DNA of 64,000 bases from assembly GCA_029891345.1 (NCBI GenBank), contig CM057009.1, forward strand, positions 303,429,166 through 303,493,165, in the 5' to 3' direction. The first letter of the stretch is position 1, and every line of letters starts with the position of its first letter. The stretch comes from Dryococelus australis (lineage: Eukaryota; Arthropoda; Insecta; Phasmatodea; Phasmatidae). A program made the position numbers and the translations under genes. Below, one piece after another: positions 1 to 11,760 of this stretch. The notes below the pieces were generated by a model, which worked only from the letters and a program-made list of their open reading frames with translations, made no database searches and was not told the origin of the DNA.

Positions 1-2510
1 GAAGATGCTCTGCTCTTGCAGAAGGAGTTGATTGAGTTATTGAAAAAAAAAAAGGAATGCTCGAGCTCCGCAAATGGCTAAATAACAGGCCTGAGTTGTT
101 GGAAGGGCTACCCAAAGCAGATTGAGAAACACTCATGTTTCATGATTCTACTAAATCATGTGGTGTTCTTGGAATTCAGTGGCAGGTTACCAATGACTCA
201 TTCGCTTACTGTGTGGATAATATATCAGAAGTGAATTCCAAACGAGCTGTTCTGTCGTGCATTGCTAGAATATTTGATCAATTGGAATGGCTCTTTCCTA
301 TTGTGATATGGGAAAAGGTATTCATGCAGTTGTTGCTGCAGGGACTGGCTTGGGATGATCCACTACCATCATCTTTCTGTCAGAAATGGCAGCAGTTTTC
401 CTTGACACTCTCAGCAGTGCATCAGCTATCCATACCTCATCCCTTTTGCCTGTCCTGAGGCTGTAGACTTGAAACTTTAATGGCTTTTCAGATACATCCG
501 AAAAGGGCTATTCAGCTGTGGCATACCTCTGCTCTGTCAGCGCAAACGAGCAAATCACTGTCAGTATAGTGATTGCCAAGACCAAAGTTGCTCCTCTGAA
601 ATGTGTCTCTCTACTCTGCCTTGAATTATGTGGTGCCCACCTTTTATCAAGGCTTTTATCTCATTGTTGGCAGCTTCTTGGGCAGGCCTATAAAAATTAT
701 TGGTGAATGCATGGTCAGACTCAAGTGTAACACCTCCTTGGATGAAAAGTACCTCCCCCCCCCCAAATATCATCAAGACCTATGCTGCTAATATAGTCAC
801 TCAGAGTCAAGAATGGCCATATACAAACATGTGGCATCATGTATGCTCCACTGATAACCCTGCTGACTGTGCCTCGCGAGGTTAGTTACCAAAACAATTG
901 ACCCCCGAGCACATGTGGTGGTCTGGACCCAGTTGGTTGGCACTTCCTACTTCTCATTGGTCAGAACCCAAATTCCCATCGATACTCTTGCAGGACTTAC
1001 CCGATGTGAGGCCACTTGATTCAGCAGCATTAATTGTTACTGGTCCAGCTACTTTACTGTCACTGTTTGAAACCTTTTCCTCATGGTTGATGATACAACA
1101 CACAGTTGCATGGATCATGAGCTTCGTCTATCGAACTAAAGGAATGCATTGCTGTAAAAGTCCTCTAACTCCTGCTGAAATCATCCAGGCCACTCACCGG
1201 ATTTGTTGGGTTATCCAATAAATCACTCTTCAGAAGGAAATTGAATTGCTACACAGAAGGAAACCATGGTCACCTCGCATCCAGCGCTTGTTGCCCTTTC
1301 TTGACTCGAGGGGGTTACTCAGGGTGGGCGGTCATCTAGAAAACTCGCCCCTGCCTGATATCACCAAACACCCTATCATACTCCCCCATGATATCCAATT
1401 GGTCAATATGTTGGTAATTCATTACCACTTAGCATTTTTACATGTTGGCCTCCAACTACTGCAGGCAATATTAGCCCAGAAATTTTTGATTTCATCGGCT
1501 AGAAACCTGGTTCGGTCATGTGTCCATAAATGCATAAAATGTTTTCAATGCAAACCCAAATTTACTCCCCAGCTAATGGGTGATCTTCCCACAGCTCGAG
1601 TTACACCCAGCCCCCTTTTACTTGCACTGGAGCAGATTTCACAGGTTTATTCACCATTACACTCAGCAAATTGAGGAGAGCACGTACTCAGAAATCCTAT
1701 ATTTGTGCGTTCATCTTTTCCTCCACAAAAGCAGTACATTTAGAGATTGTGTTTGACTTGACTGCCGAGGCTTTCTTAGCAGCTCTCAACCATTTTGTAG
1801 CTTGTAGAGGTATCTGTTCATCTTTGTACACTGACTGCGGCACTAATTTTGTGGGTGCTGCTCCTCAGTGCAAAATACATGGCAGAATTTCCTTAGATCA
1901 GATGACTTGCGAGAGGCTATTCAATGATTTTACCTGGCTCAATGCATCAACTTTCATTTCAACCCACCTGCCCCTCCACATCAAGGTGGTATTTGGGAAG
2001 CAGCGGTGAAATCAGCAAAGACTGTTTTAAGGAAAGTAATGGGAAACCAAATATTGACCTTCGAAGAGCTCAGTACAGTCGCCTATCTAACGATCCTACT
2101 GAGCTTATGGCCCTCATGCCAGGACACTTTTTGATTGGGAGACCTCTCGTGGCGTTCCCAGAGGAGGACTATACACACGACAATATGAACCACCTCCAAT
2201 GATGGAGATTAGTACAAGCCATCAGCCAGCACTTCTGGAAGAAGTGGCATCGTGAGTACCTCCACACACTGCAGAGTCGTGTAAAATGAACTATACCAAA
2301 GAAGAACCTGGCTCCTGGTGATCTTGTACTTGTGCAAAACGATAATGTTCCCCCATTTTGTTGGTGTATGGCACGAGTGGGCGGAAGTCTTTCCGGGTAA
2401 TTACAACTTGGTAATTGTGGCCATAATCAAGACAGCGAATGGGGAATTGGTGAGTCCGGTGAACAAGCTCTGTTATCTCCCTCTGGAAACTGTGAACTAA
2501 CTTGTTGCTG
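1..2510 (+). pseudogene. BEL/Pao retrotransposon pol remnant (RT tail to integrase)
   Basis: This is the 3' half of a BEL/Pao polyprotein, cut off by the window edge. In order I see the region after the reverse transcriptase (ISRIFDQLxxLFPIVIW-like block, 135-458), the RNase H end with the DNPADCASRG block (near 850-880), the WWSGPSWL block (about 910-945), a zinc-binding H2C2 integrase head (1246-1640, with LLRVGGHLENSPL and CVHKCIKCFQCKP), the integrase core (1671-2009, with DCGTNFVGA) and the C-terminal domain with GDLVLVQ (about 2290-2510). The order matches family knowledge of BEL/Pao. The frame is broken at least five times by stops and shifts (for example after 458, 885, 1221, 1674 and 2009), so it cannot make a working enzyme. 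A polypurine tract and probable LTR follow at once. Confidence 0.9.
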
Positions 2511-2561
2511 TTCAAGTGTGTTTAATTATTGGTAAAATAGTAATTTTAGGCAGGCGGAAAA

Positions 2562-2830
2562 TGTTCTGTAAATTCTGTGTGGGTGTGTGAGAGAAACCTT
2601 TTTTGTTATTCTTATTGTGTGGCAACATGCTCATGATCTACAATCTGCTGCCGAGTGCAAATTAAATATCTACCACCAGGCCGTACTCTCGTCAGTATCC
2701 GACAAGATGGCGTCATGGTAAGTCGGTTGAATGCTTGTGTCAGCTTGTGTCTCGGGATAAAACCCTGGTCCTCCGATTAAGTAAATTCTTTTCTTGTCTC
2801 TATCAAACATGTATGCTGTGTACCTTTACA
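2562..2830 (+). repeat. Probable 3' LTR of the BEL/Pao element
   Basis: The purine-rich stretch AGGCAGGCGGAAA (2549-2560) immediately precedes TGTTCTGTAAATTC, the expected arrangement of polypurine tract and LTR start. The LTR probably ends at a CA at about 2809 or 2830; I could not fix the end because the 5' LTR is outside the window. The text 'caagatggcgtcatggtaag' near 2703-2722 may be leader-like LTR sequence. Confidence 0.6.
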
Positions 2831-2959
2831 ACTAGAAAAAATACAATCTAAACTGGAAGAGGCAATAAAACACAAAGAAATCACATGATCCCACGTGACA
2901 TGGGCAATAAAAAACAAATCAAGTTAGCGGGTAGAGGAATGGAACTCACCTTTAACAGA

Positions 2960-4751
2960 AATTTACTGTTTCCAAAATTTGTGATCTAAACCTGACAAAA
3001 ATAATCTTTTATTTACATGCTCTGAAATCAGACGACTTCGTTTTTCACTTAAGACATGATTCAGAGTTGAGACGGCTCTTTCTGAGAATACTGATGTACC
3101 TATAACAGTCAAATACCTGAGTTCTTTATTGGCCAAAGCAGAAGAATTTGTTAACGTTCTTCTCCAATATTTTGAAGGTTCACATTTTCTTTGAATGCAA
3201 GTTGTATTAAAAATAATTTGAGCTCAAGAGTGATAGCACCTTGGAAGTCAATAATCTGGGGTTCACAGCTTCGTTTTATTCTCTTGTCATGTTTGTCCCA
3301 TATTGAAACCTTCGTCACCTTGCTTTAAGATGGCAACAATATGTTTTCCTCTTCTTCAGTGGAGAGTTTGCCTAACCTGAGTGTCTCATCTTTTAAAGTC
3401 CTAACACAACTTTGTTATTGCAGCTGCATTAGCAACAAGGGAAAATGTATAAAGCATATTAAAATGGGGGTCGAGAATTGTAGCAATGCAGAGTAAATGG
3501 TTGTTTTCTAGTGGAAAAGGGTGTCTTAGAAACCCTTCTTTTAGTTTATGTAAAAGACTTTTGCAACAGTCGTCTTGATCTTGGATTCTTGCTCATTTAG
3601 TAACTCATTGATATAGTGTACAGATGGCAATACAGTACTTCTTGTGATATACTTATCACGAGACATCTCCGTTGCGGCCTCTTTAAAAGATTCCAATATC
3701 TGAATGACCTCGGACACCGCTTCTAGATGCGCTCCTACTGACATCTGTGGTCCATCTTTATGGGCCTTACTAGCCAGAATGAGTGCAATAATTGGAGTAA
3801 GTTTTTCAAATTTTTTAACATGTCATGGGTAGAATTCCATCTTGTATTTATGTCTTGGGTCGAGTAGAGGCAGGGACCATTAGATTTTCCCATTTTCTTA
3901 TGTTCTTCTCGCAAGGTATTCATTACCAGAATGCTTTGTTTGAAATACGTCACAATTTCTTTACTTATGAGAGAATTTTGTCTAAGTCTTTAGCAGCTGA
4001 TAATTCATCCTGTACTTAAAGGTTGAGAATAATTGCGAAGCACACTACTCTTTTTTTTTTTGGCAGAGGGGAATGTTTCTCCAGCTTTTGCCATATTCGA
4101 AGCTCTATCGGTGGTAATTGACACTATATCTTTCGTGTGTCTAACTCAAAATTTGTTGTCGATTTTCGTAGCTCTTCTGCAATGTAATCGCCTGTGTGGC
4201 TTTGGGTAATATGAGTTGATCCAAGGCAAACACACTGAAAAGTGGAATCAAAATCATCAATAAAATGTGCTGTTATAACAAGAAAGCTTCTAGTAGAATG
4301 CAGCACAGTGCATATGTCAGTGGTGATGGCAAAATACTTAGTTGTTGCTATTTTACTGACAATAATTTTTTCAAGCAACTTTACTATGGCCTGTCAGGAT
4401 GGAATCTTGTAGAGAGGACTTACAGTTTTCATAAACTTCAGAAAACCTTGTTTTTCCACTATAGATAATGGAAAATAATCCTTTATCCTTGCATATCATG
4501 TATGTCAAATCTTGTATGATTGCAGCATCCTTTATTCCACCAGCTTCAAAGCTCAATATTCGTTCCAGATAATCTGTGAAAGTAATTTGTTTCTTCCTAG
4601 GGAGTAAAACACTGGTATCTTCACTTGTTTTAGGAAGAGAACTTGCATGGTCCTCCACAGGGTTTGATGTGCTGGTAGTTGCTATAATTCCAGGACTACA
4701 TGAACGCGACCTACAGCTAAGCTCGTCTGCTTCTAATTGCTCCTGTGTCAT
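2960..4751 (-). pseudogene. hAT-superfamily transposase remnant (ZBED-type)
   Basis: Minus-strand blocks in correct order match hAT transposases: an N-terminal low-complexity and conserved region at 4371-4751, the catalytic-domain start (AITTDICT, SFLVITAHFID, SHTGDYIAEELR) at 4124-4378, the central part with STQDINTRWNSTHDML at 3735-3953, VxxIxILESFKEAATEMS at 3541-3744, and the C-terminal dimerisation block (TSVFSERAVSTLN, EKRSRLISEHVN) at about 2990-3140. Several frameshifts and stops separate the blocks, so it is dead. No BED zinc finger is clear and I could not find convincing terminal inverted repeats. It lies between the BEL element and a Tc1 derivative, both unrelated insertions. Confidence 0.88.
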
Positions 4752-4789
4752 CTTTATCCTGGCAAGAGAAATACGACTAGATAAATAAT

Positions 4790-5358
4790 TTCCACGACTT
4801 TAAAACAATTTTATTTTAAATAATTTTCAATTGTTGGTGAGTAGCCATGAGTCATTTAAGTGCTAACAGTCCCAGCTATTTTGTAATTTTTTTTTTGCTA
4901 CAACCAGCCGTGCATATATTGGAATTTTTATTTTTCGAAACTACATGGCATATGTTATAGCTTAGTGCATTTTCTAAAGTCAGTATAGAATGCCTGGTGT
5001 TACTATTATTTTCTGTGTTGTCTGTTGACATCCACACGAAATAATGACTTACTGAATTTTCTTATTTCTCACTGAAAAGAATAAAAGTAGAGTTGTATAA
5101 ATTGAAAATAAGTTTGGAAAACCAATATTAATGGTGTGTTGTTATAAAAATGTCGCTACTCCTTTCGAAATAGCAGTTATGACGAAAATTTGAAAAATCC
5201 GGAATGACAGGTGCCATTCACCTAAAAATGTTCGTTTCTACTGAAAGATACAATTTTTGCCCTAAAGAGGCAAAAAATCAAGGGACTGTTTCACCAAAAA
5301 TAACATTTTATACACATATTAAAATGTATTTAGTGACAAATATTTGTGCAGAGATTAT
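4790..5358. other. AT-rich spacer without recognisable gene
   Basis: No coding potential, RNA gene or clear repeat boundary seen. It may include the 5' end of the hAT element above. Confidence 0.5.
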
Positions 5359-5359
5359 A

Positions 5360-5926
5360 CACTATCTACCAAAAATTAATTGAGCACCTTTGAAGATAGG
5401 CAATTCAGTACATCAGTTGACTTGTGTTTCACGGCCTTTGGCGTAGCATCGCTGGTGTTTGTTTGTGGTAGCATGAACACAGAGACCTATTGTAACATTC
5501 TGGATAATGAAATGCTCCCAACATTGTGGCGTTTTTACGGAATGGACCTGTGTTACTTCCAGGATGACAATGCCAGGTGCCATGTTTCAAGGGCTACTGT
5601 GCAGTAGTATGCCGACAATAATGTTCGCCGATAGGACTGGCCCACCTAGAGCTCCGACCTCAACCCTATAGAACATCTTCGGGACGAATTGGGTCGCCGG
5701 GTGAGGGCTTGTCAGGTGCGGTGAAAATCCATTGCTCAACTGATGGAATGGTTGCAAGAGGAATGGCGACGAATCCCCGTGGATGTCCTGCAAACACTTG
5801 TAGAGCATGCCAGACAGGGTGGTTGTTGTTATAGCCAAAAGAGGCGGCCCTACGATATTCTGACTGGGCAACAACCACCGAGCAAACATTGTGAACAGGT
5901 GCCCAATTACTTTTTGGTAGATAGTG
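5360..5926 (+). mobile_element. Internally deleted Tc1-like transposon
   Basis: The ends are inverted repeats of 30 bp, 5359-5388 and 5898-5927, that match at 28 positions (motif ACTATCTACCAAAAA). Inside is only the 3' half of a Tc1-type transposase: VFVCGSMNTETYC, the catalytic FQDDNARCH (about 5560-5585), the SSDLNPIEHL block (about 5650-5680) and the C-terminal EWRRIPVDVL. The N-terminal DNA-binding domain and the first catalytic Asp are missing, so roughly the first half of a normal Tc1 element is deleted. Stops (for example at 5605) break the rest. The left flank ends in TA as expected; the right flank reads TG, so one target copy seems mutated. Confidence 0.88.
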
Positions 5927-5927
5927 T

Positions 5928-6947
5928 GCTTTACATTCTTATTTATATGAATTAGGATATTCCATAAAACATTTATATAAATATATCACTTTAAATGTTA
6001 CTTCGATTTACAAACAGTATTTATGAAGGTTCTTTGCCTATGCTTAAAAAAAATGATTTCTGATAAGAAAGGCATTAACATAAATTCGAAGAACTTGTTA
6101 CAAATAGAATAAATTATAAATGTGTTGAAATGTTGATAACAGAAGGCCAGACCTCTCGGGGACTAAAATTGTACATTTTCAGGAACAACTGTGAAATATT
6201 AATATTGTAATTGTTTCCTGTTTGATTAAAACTAATTTACAAATATGCTGAATATGACTAACATAAATGCTACATGAAAAACAAAGGCAGTACATATCAT
6301 TTTTAATTATATCCCCACCATTCTGTGTAGTTAAATCACTATGCTACAAAATAGAAAATTTCATCTGGGATTTGAGTACTGTACCTAAGGAACATGCAGT
6401 TTTCCTGACCAGCCTTAAAAATTAATAACACAATACGAGAGGGCTCAAAATTAAAATATAGCAAGAGAAGATTAGAGCACCCCAAGATCCCTCCCCATCA
6501 AATACCTAAAGTCCTGGCCGGTGCCCACATGAGGTAACTATTATTCTAACTAGTAAAGTGTACATGTGGATAATTTATTACACCTACTTCTTATACACTG
6601 CATCTGACTATACCATAATGTTACAAAGTTGAAAACAGCATCACGGGTAGATCCATAATGCACAACTGTGTGCTTTGTTTATCATTGTCTAAATAAATAT
6701 ATTCAAGGGGTTTTTTTTTGTTTATCAAAGTGGTAAATGAGGTGCAGTACATCAATGTTCGCATAAAAAGATGCACCTAGCCAACTACCTACTGTCTATT
6801 TAAAGTATACCATAATGTAATGTTAAAAGCATCCCTGAAAAGTCTGAGTCTCAATAGTGAGGTGATTGGGCAAAACCGCTGGCACCCATATTACCAGTCA
6901 GTATTTGTGTCATAATTCGTCTCGTGTCTCCCCCGATGGCGTCAAAT
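5928..6947. other. AT-rich spacer without recognisable gene
   Basis: No gene or RNA seen. The last ~70 bp (about 6880-6947, minus strand) may be the leader of the LTR element that follows. Confidence 0.5.
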
Positions 6948-6966
6948 GGCGCCCCACGTTGGGCGC
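6948..6966 (-). promoter_or_regulatory. Retrotransposon primer-binding site
   Basis: The minus strand reads GCGCCCAACGTGGGGCGCC directly after an LTR end (CCTACA). A GCGCCCAACGTGGGG-type site is typical of insect LTR elements. It fixes the orientation: the element ran toward lower coordinates, but only about 70-90 bp of leader remain. Confidence 0.65.
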
Positions 6967-8290
6967 TGTAGGTGCTCTGTGTCCATCTCACCCGTGCGTA
7001 ATTACAAACACCTAGGTAATACTACTTTTTACTAATCTTCACTGGAAATAAACATTTAGTAAAACATATGTGTCTAGGACACTGTCACTACTGAATAAAA
7101 GAATTAAGTTCACTGTAGACTTGCTTTTATTGTTCTCATGCATACACATCAATGTGCCAAGGAAATGATTATCTCGGTCATGACTAGATAATTCCGCTTG
7201 GGTACTCCCCAGCCCGCAATTATCTAGCACATGCCTAAACGGATGATCTCACAGAGGTACATGAAAGCACAGCTTTCACAAGGGAAGAGGGCCGACAGCC
7301 GCTAGGGCGGACTGTCGGTTTTTCCCTGAAGACAGGACAAGGTGAATTACAAATGAAACCGTTAATACATATGCACACGTGTGATTACTCGGCATCACTA
7401 ACGTAAACTAATCGGGGCTCGCCCTCCAGCACTTGGGTAGTGTGGTGACAGCCTATACACAGAACTGGCTAGGACGGGAATAATTACACCATACAGTAAT
7501 TACGAAATTACATAAACCCTTGAATGATACATGAAACAAGATAGATATGAGGTTAATATTCACAATAAACACACACATGTGTGAAAACAAGTTTAGATGG
7601 TGCATGTGAAATTGCGATATTTCTGCATGCAGACTGCAAACTAAATTCAGAAAAAAATTTATTCTTGCTGAGAAAATTATTCTCTTTACAATTGCAGTGA
7701 TTACAGGTTTGTAACATGCCTGATGGCGGTAAAATAAAACATTAATATTACTGCATGATCAAGTACAAAAAGCATCAATTTATGTGAAAAATACATTGAA
7801 CCCTGAAGAAAACTCACATAGAACCATGAAATAATTAATAGCACATACGATGTTAAATAAATAAGCTCTCAAATGCAACGATGGTGAATACAATGACTTG
7901 TAATCGGTCGGTCACGTGGTTATACGTGATGTTGCCATAAAATATTCAAACACGAAAAATACCCTCAAATACATACATAAAAAAAAAGCTATGAAAATTG
8001 TGTAGCAATAATGCAGAAGTTACAATGAAATGCCATAAATATAGACGGATGGCACCTGATTCAAATTGTACAGGTCGCGTGGCTTCTCTGACATACTTCT
8101 CCTCCTTCTCCTCGATCAAGTTAAAAATGCCACAAGGGTGCAAGAAATATATAGAGCAGAAGCATAATGCTGGGGAAAATGTCTGGCAAAACGTATTTAG
8201 GCAAAGGTTAACTGGTAAACTAAATTGACTGGGGGTACCTAAATCAGTGAACAATAGTTGTAGTGCATACGTGACAGTGTCTTACCTCGC
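6967..8290 (-). repeat. Orphan long Gypsy-type LTR (copy A)
   Basis: This stretch is a diverged copy of 43,210-44,362: matching blocks include the terminal GTGTCCATCTCACCCGTGCG, the AAACAAGTTTAGATGG region, a GCCTGATGG block near 7718, the AAAAAGCATCAA block near 7770, and the CCACAAGGGTGCAA block near 8130. The 3' end of the LTR on the minus strand is at 6967, next to the primer-binding site. The 5' end is not fixed; homology is clear to about 8150 and I extend to about 8290 by guess. At more than 1.1 kb it is a long LTR. No coding region of its element remains next to it. Confidence 0.65.
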
Positions 8291-8299
8291 CAGCTCTCC

Positions 8300-9900
8300 T
8301 CGACAGATTGTGCAGATACAAGCATCGCACAGACCTACCATGGCCGCCTCAGTGGTTCACATAAGCGGAAGTGCTTTGCATGCCGCGTTAAATATTTAAT
8401 TTCTGAAAATAAAATGGCACAAATTAAATTAAGTATTGTTTTCAAACATTTCTATAATTTTCTTATGAATTTTTCACATTATTATAGTGTCTCTTTATGA
8501 CTTTGTTCATGCCGGAATATTGTGTTTCTTTTATCTTGGTGAAGCGGGCATTTTGAATTTTATAACCAAACTATTTTTAATTAGTACAAACACTTTAAAA
8601 CATTTTAAGACATATTAATCACTGCAAAGACTATAGAAAACATTTCACACTTAAAATAATATTTTTACGATAGTTCAAAATTATTGTCCTCTTTGCGTAC
8701 ATACGGGACACATGAGACGTGCATGGTGAGCGCGTCATAGGTTCTAGCGCCTCTGGCTGTTAGCCGGCGCAAAGCTAACACATTATTTTTATAAAGCATT
8801 GAATATATTAATACTTGACGAAAGCTACCTAAATGTATGTAAAAAGTCTAAAACATTACCCATGTAGATAAAATATAAAACAATTAATATTCTAACTAGT
8901 AAAAAATAACCCAGGCCTATATAGATTATTGTAACTTTTGCTGCGAAAAATCACACTTGGCACTGATAATTAATAAAAACGAGATCTAAACACAACACAG
9001 AATTGCAACACAACACTTCACCGTAAATAAATTAGCCTCAAAAAATCTAAAACTTATATATTCATGTACATAATTTAATTATAAATAAATATAGGTATGC
9101 ATAGTTTAACAAATAGAATACCTACGCATACCTTTTCGTATATGTAGTGACATCTATTATAACTATTTCTTTACATTCGTCAGGCAAACAATAAAGCTTT
9201 AATTGTGATGCACGGCTGATGCAGGGAAAGGTTGGAATGGGATTTTCTGGAGCGATGATGGTGAGATGTAGGATTGAGTTTACCCAGTAGGAGCCAAACG
9301 CCGTAAAGCGACCTCAATGTTGATGCTGCTCCTCTTAAACTTGGGGTTGTGGGCCGTCCACCCAGGACCAATGCTCTAGCTATTTAAGTTGAGTTGTGGA
9401 CATCTACCTTGTTGACTATTACCCAGATGAATGTGGTTTACTAAACGATAGCCAACCGGTCGGCTAAGTAACATTGTTGATATTGGCAGGAATAACTCCT
9501 ACTAATTACACAAGCATATGTGGGCTGTCATGGCCTCCCACACGCCCATACAATTCGAAAATAAATCAAAACACTTGTGGATAAAAGAACTTATATGAAT
9601 AAATGAGCAAGTATTGTGAGCACCCATCCCCTGACACGCAAACTGCTAATAAATAAATAAATAACGTAATTCGAAGTTCATTCAGCCGTATTTATTATGG
9701 TAAAAATTACATCCATTCGATGAGGGCACTTGACATTAAATAAACCTGGCTATTCTGACCGGCCATACGGTAACACTGCGAAACGCCTTTCGACAATTAA
9801 AACTTACATGAAAATTGAAGCTCCCCGGGGCAATGCTATTCCACTGGGGAATGGAAGTGGCTTACCGGGCGTCTAGATGAAAAAAATGTTAAAGGTACAT
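8300..9900. other. Spacer without recognisable gene
   Basis: AT-rich, with a slightly GC-richer patch at 8690-8780 and 9210-9370. No supported gene, RNA or repeat boundary. The short open stretches here have no family resemblance. Confidence 0.5.
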
Positions 9901-9915
9901 TAGAGTCTATTGCCG

Positions 9916-10900
9916 TTAATGTCCGATGCAAGAAGTTGATTGCCACCCGGCATGTGCGGCAAAAATCTGGAGCTTAACATATGTCCGCCGCCTCTGATGG
10001 ATGATTTTTGCCAACTGTCTCACCCGCCTGACCCGAGGGGTCGCTACGGCTTGGCCTAGTGCCAAAATGGGACTACTTAATGATGTGACTTGCATTATGA
10101 CCCTTGCAAAATATATCAAATGTAAATAGACATATTAAAATAACACAAATATTACTCTTACATAAATTCTGATGAAATAAGATGGACCAAATACTATGCG
10201 GGAGATGATAAATAAATAATAACATGTTACCTTGCATACACAACAAATTAAACAATGCATAAACATTTTAATTAGAGTAACAGAATTGTGTCTTTAATTA
10301 GGCATTATTGCTCACATTTGGCTCAATTGGCCTCTGTTGTCTTCTTCCACAACGTCTCTTGTTTCCATAGCAACCATCGGCTGCACTTGCACCGGCGTGC
10401 CCTGCTCTTACTCTGTATCTGGTCGCTCCAGCGACCAGGAGCACACTTGATCTGAAATAGAGTGTGCAGCCCCGCTGTGGTGGCTTTGCAGATTACGGCA
10501 GGACAAACGGTTTTAAGGGTAGGAGGCACATGTCAAACGCCCCCCCCCTTCCCTTTCGAGACAGTTTGTAGACAGTCTGGTGTCACTGAGAGCAACTACA
10601 GATGTGGGCCAGCCTGCATGATCACAGGTAGTACTGCCATTCCTGTGGCCCTGCTGCACGCTGCAATTTCGGCAGTTGCCCCTTCCTGCTTGGCAATTCC
10701 GGCTGACTGCATCCTTGACACGGTGGTGGCGGATGAGTCCGCCGACATGACCACCGAAGGCACAGTGAGCTCCCTAACTGCACTCTCTGTCCCCCTCCTT
10801 GCTCCTGCTTACCTCTTACGACATCCGCTGCCTCCGGGTGCGACCTGGCTGAACAGCCCTTGCAAAAAACTTGCAATTTCATGAATACTTTGCCGACGCT
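9916..10900 (-). other. GC-richer unplaced segment, possibly retroelement-derived
   Basis: The composition changes from AT-rich flanks to GC-rich between about 9930-10060 and 10320-10900. On the minus strand there are partly open frames, e.g. 10,620-10,890 (containing a CKGC and RSHPEAADV stretch), but no domain I recognise. They lie downstream, in the same strand, of the Gypsy integrase at 13.4-14.8 kb and of the Glu/Gln-rich frame at 10,929-11,396, so they may be accessory or untranslated parts of the same element. The plus-strand frame at 10,462-10,884 overlaps and is probably a shadow. Confidence 0.35.
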
Positions 10901-10928
10901 TAACCTGCGTATTCACTGGTTCCTTCTG

Positions 10929-11396
10929 CTATACTTGATTATCTACTTGCGTCCCTTTGTCTTGCATTTGCGCATGTTCACCTTGCTTCTCTTGCTGCTC
11001 TTGCACTTGCTGTGGAGGTATTTCAGGTTCTCTGCGAGGTGTTTCAACCCTGGGTGATTCCTGTCTACTCTCCTCAGCTAAGCTTGCATCTTCTCGAAGT
11101 GCCGATGCACTTTCCTGCTCCCTGTGCTCGTCTTGGTGCTCGTCAGCGGCGATTTCGCTCAGCATAATCTCTGGTGGTGCTTCCTCCTTGGCATGCATGG
11201 GTGGGTCGCATGCAGGATCTCCGATCTGAAGTGCTGCCACATCTCGTGTCTCCTCTCGCTCGTCCTCTCGCTCACCATGGCCTGTTCCGTCGTGGAGTCG
11301 AGGCACACCGGGACCGACTTCCCTGCCGACGGTTACCCGGTGCACTCTCCCTTGTCTCGCCCAACTTGCTATATACATATGGTGTCTCCTTCTCAC
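10929..11396 (-). CDS. Unrecognised 155-aa Glu/Gln-rich frame
   Basis: I do not recognise this protein. It is an uninterrupted 155-residue minus-strand frame. The N-terminal third is basic and Gly-rich; from about residue 45 it becomes strongly acidic and glutamine-rich (EREDEREE, DEHQDEHREQESAS, QQVQEQQEKQGEHAQMQD), a composition that would favour a coiled coil or a disordered segment. It sits 3' of a Gypsy integrase on the same strand and just before a tandem repeat, so a retroelement accessory protein or a gag N-terminus is possible. The opposite strand gives a Ser/Cys-rich frame that I take as a shadow. No start context can be chosen with confidence. Confidence 0.35.
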   Translation of the reverse strand: MRRRHHMYIASWARQGRVHRVTVGREVGPGVPRLHDGTGHGEREDEREETRDVAALQIGDPACDPPMHAKEEAPPEIMLSEIAADEHQDEHREQESASALREDASLAEESRQESPRVETPRREPEIPPQQVQEQQEKQGEHAQMQDKGTQVDNQV

Positions 11397-11760
11397 TTGC
11401 TTTTTTTTCTCCTCCTACTTGCTTAAATATTTCTCCTCCTTACTTGCGACTTACATGCTAACTCTCCTCCTGCTTACTTGCTTGCTTACACACAAATTAT
11501 CCTCCTTCTCACTTGCTGGCGGTTATGTACATCCTCCTCTTGCTTGCTAAGTACATATTCTCCTGCTTCATGCACTTATGCACCTCTTGCACTTTCTTGC
11601 TAAGGTTAAATTTATACGCCCTCCTGCATGCTATGTACATCCTGTAATTACTTGCTATGTGCACCTTCAAGCTATGCACACCTTTTTCTTACTTGCTACT
11701 ACCATGTGTACATGCCCTCCTCTATGCTATGTATAGCCTGCACTTACTTGCTCATATGAT
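11380..11760. repeat. Degenerate tandem repeat, unit about 35-45 bp
   Basis: The core TTACTTGCTATGTACATCC and variants (CTTGCT, ATGCTATGTACAT, CTCCT) recur about ten times with irregular spacing between 11,390 and 11,755. Units are diverged and unequal in length, so it is an old minisatellite. It lies between the Glu/Gln-rich frame and AT-rich DNA. Confidence 0.65.

Noticed and set aside
10462..10884. 140-codon plus-strand frame with hydrophobic and Ala/Pro-rich text
   Set aside because: It overlaps GC-rich minus-strand frames, has no family resemblance, and is probably a composition shadow.
10957..11229. Plus-strand Cys/Ser-rich frame resembling a small secreted peptide
   Set aside because: It is the antisense of the Glu/Gln-rich frame (GAG/CAG codons read as CTC/CTG and TGC), so the composition is explained.
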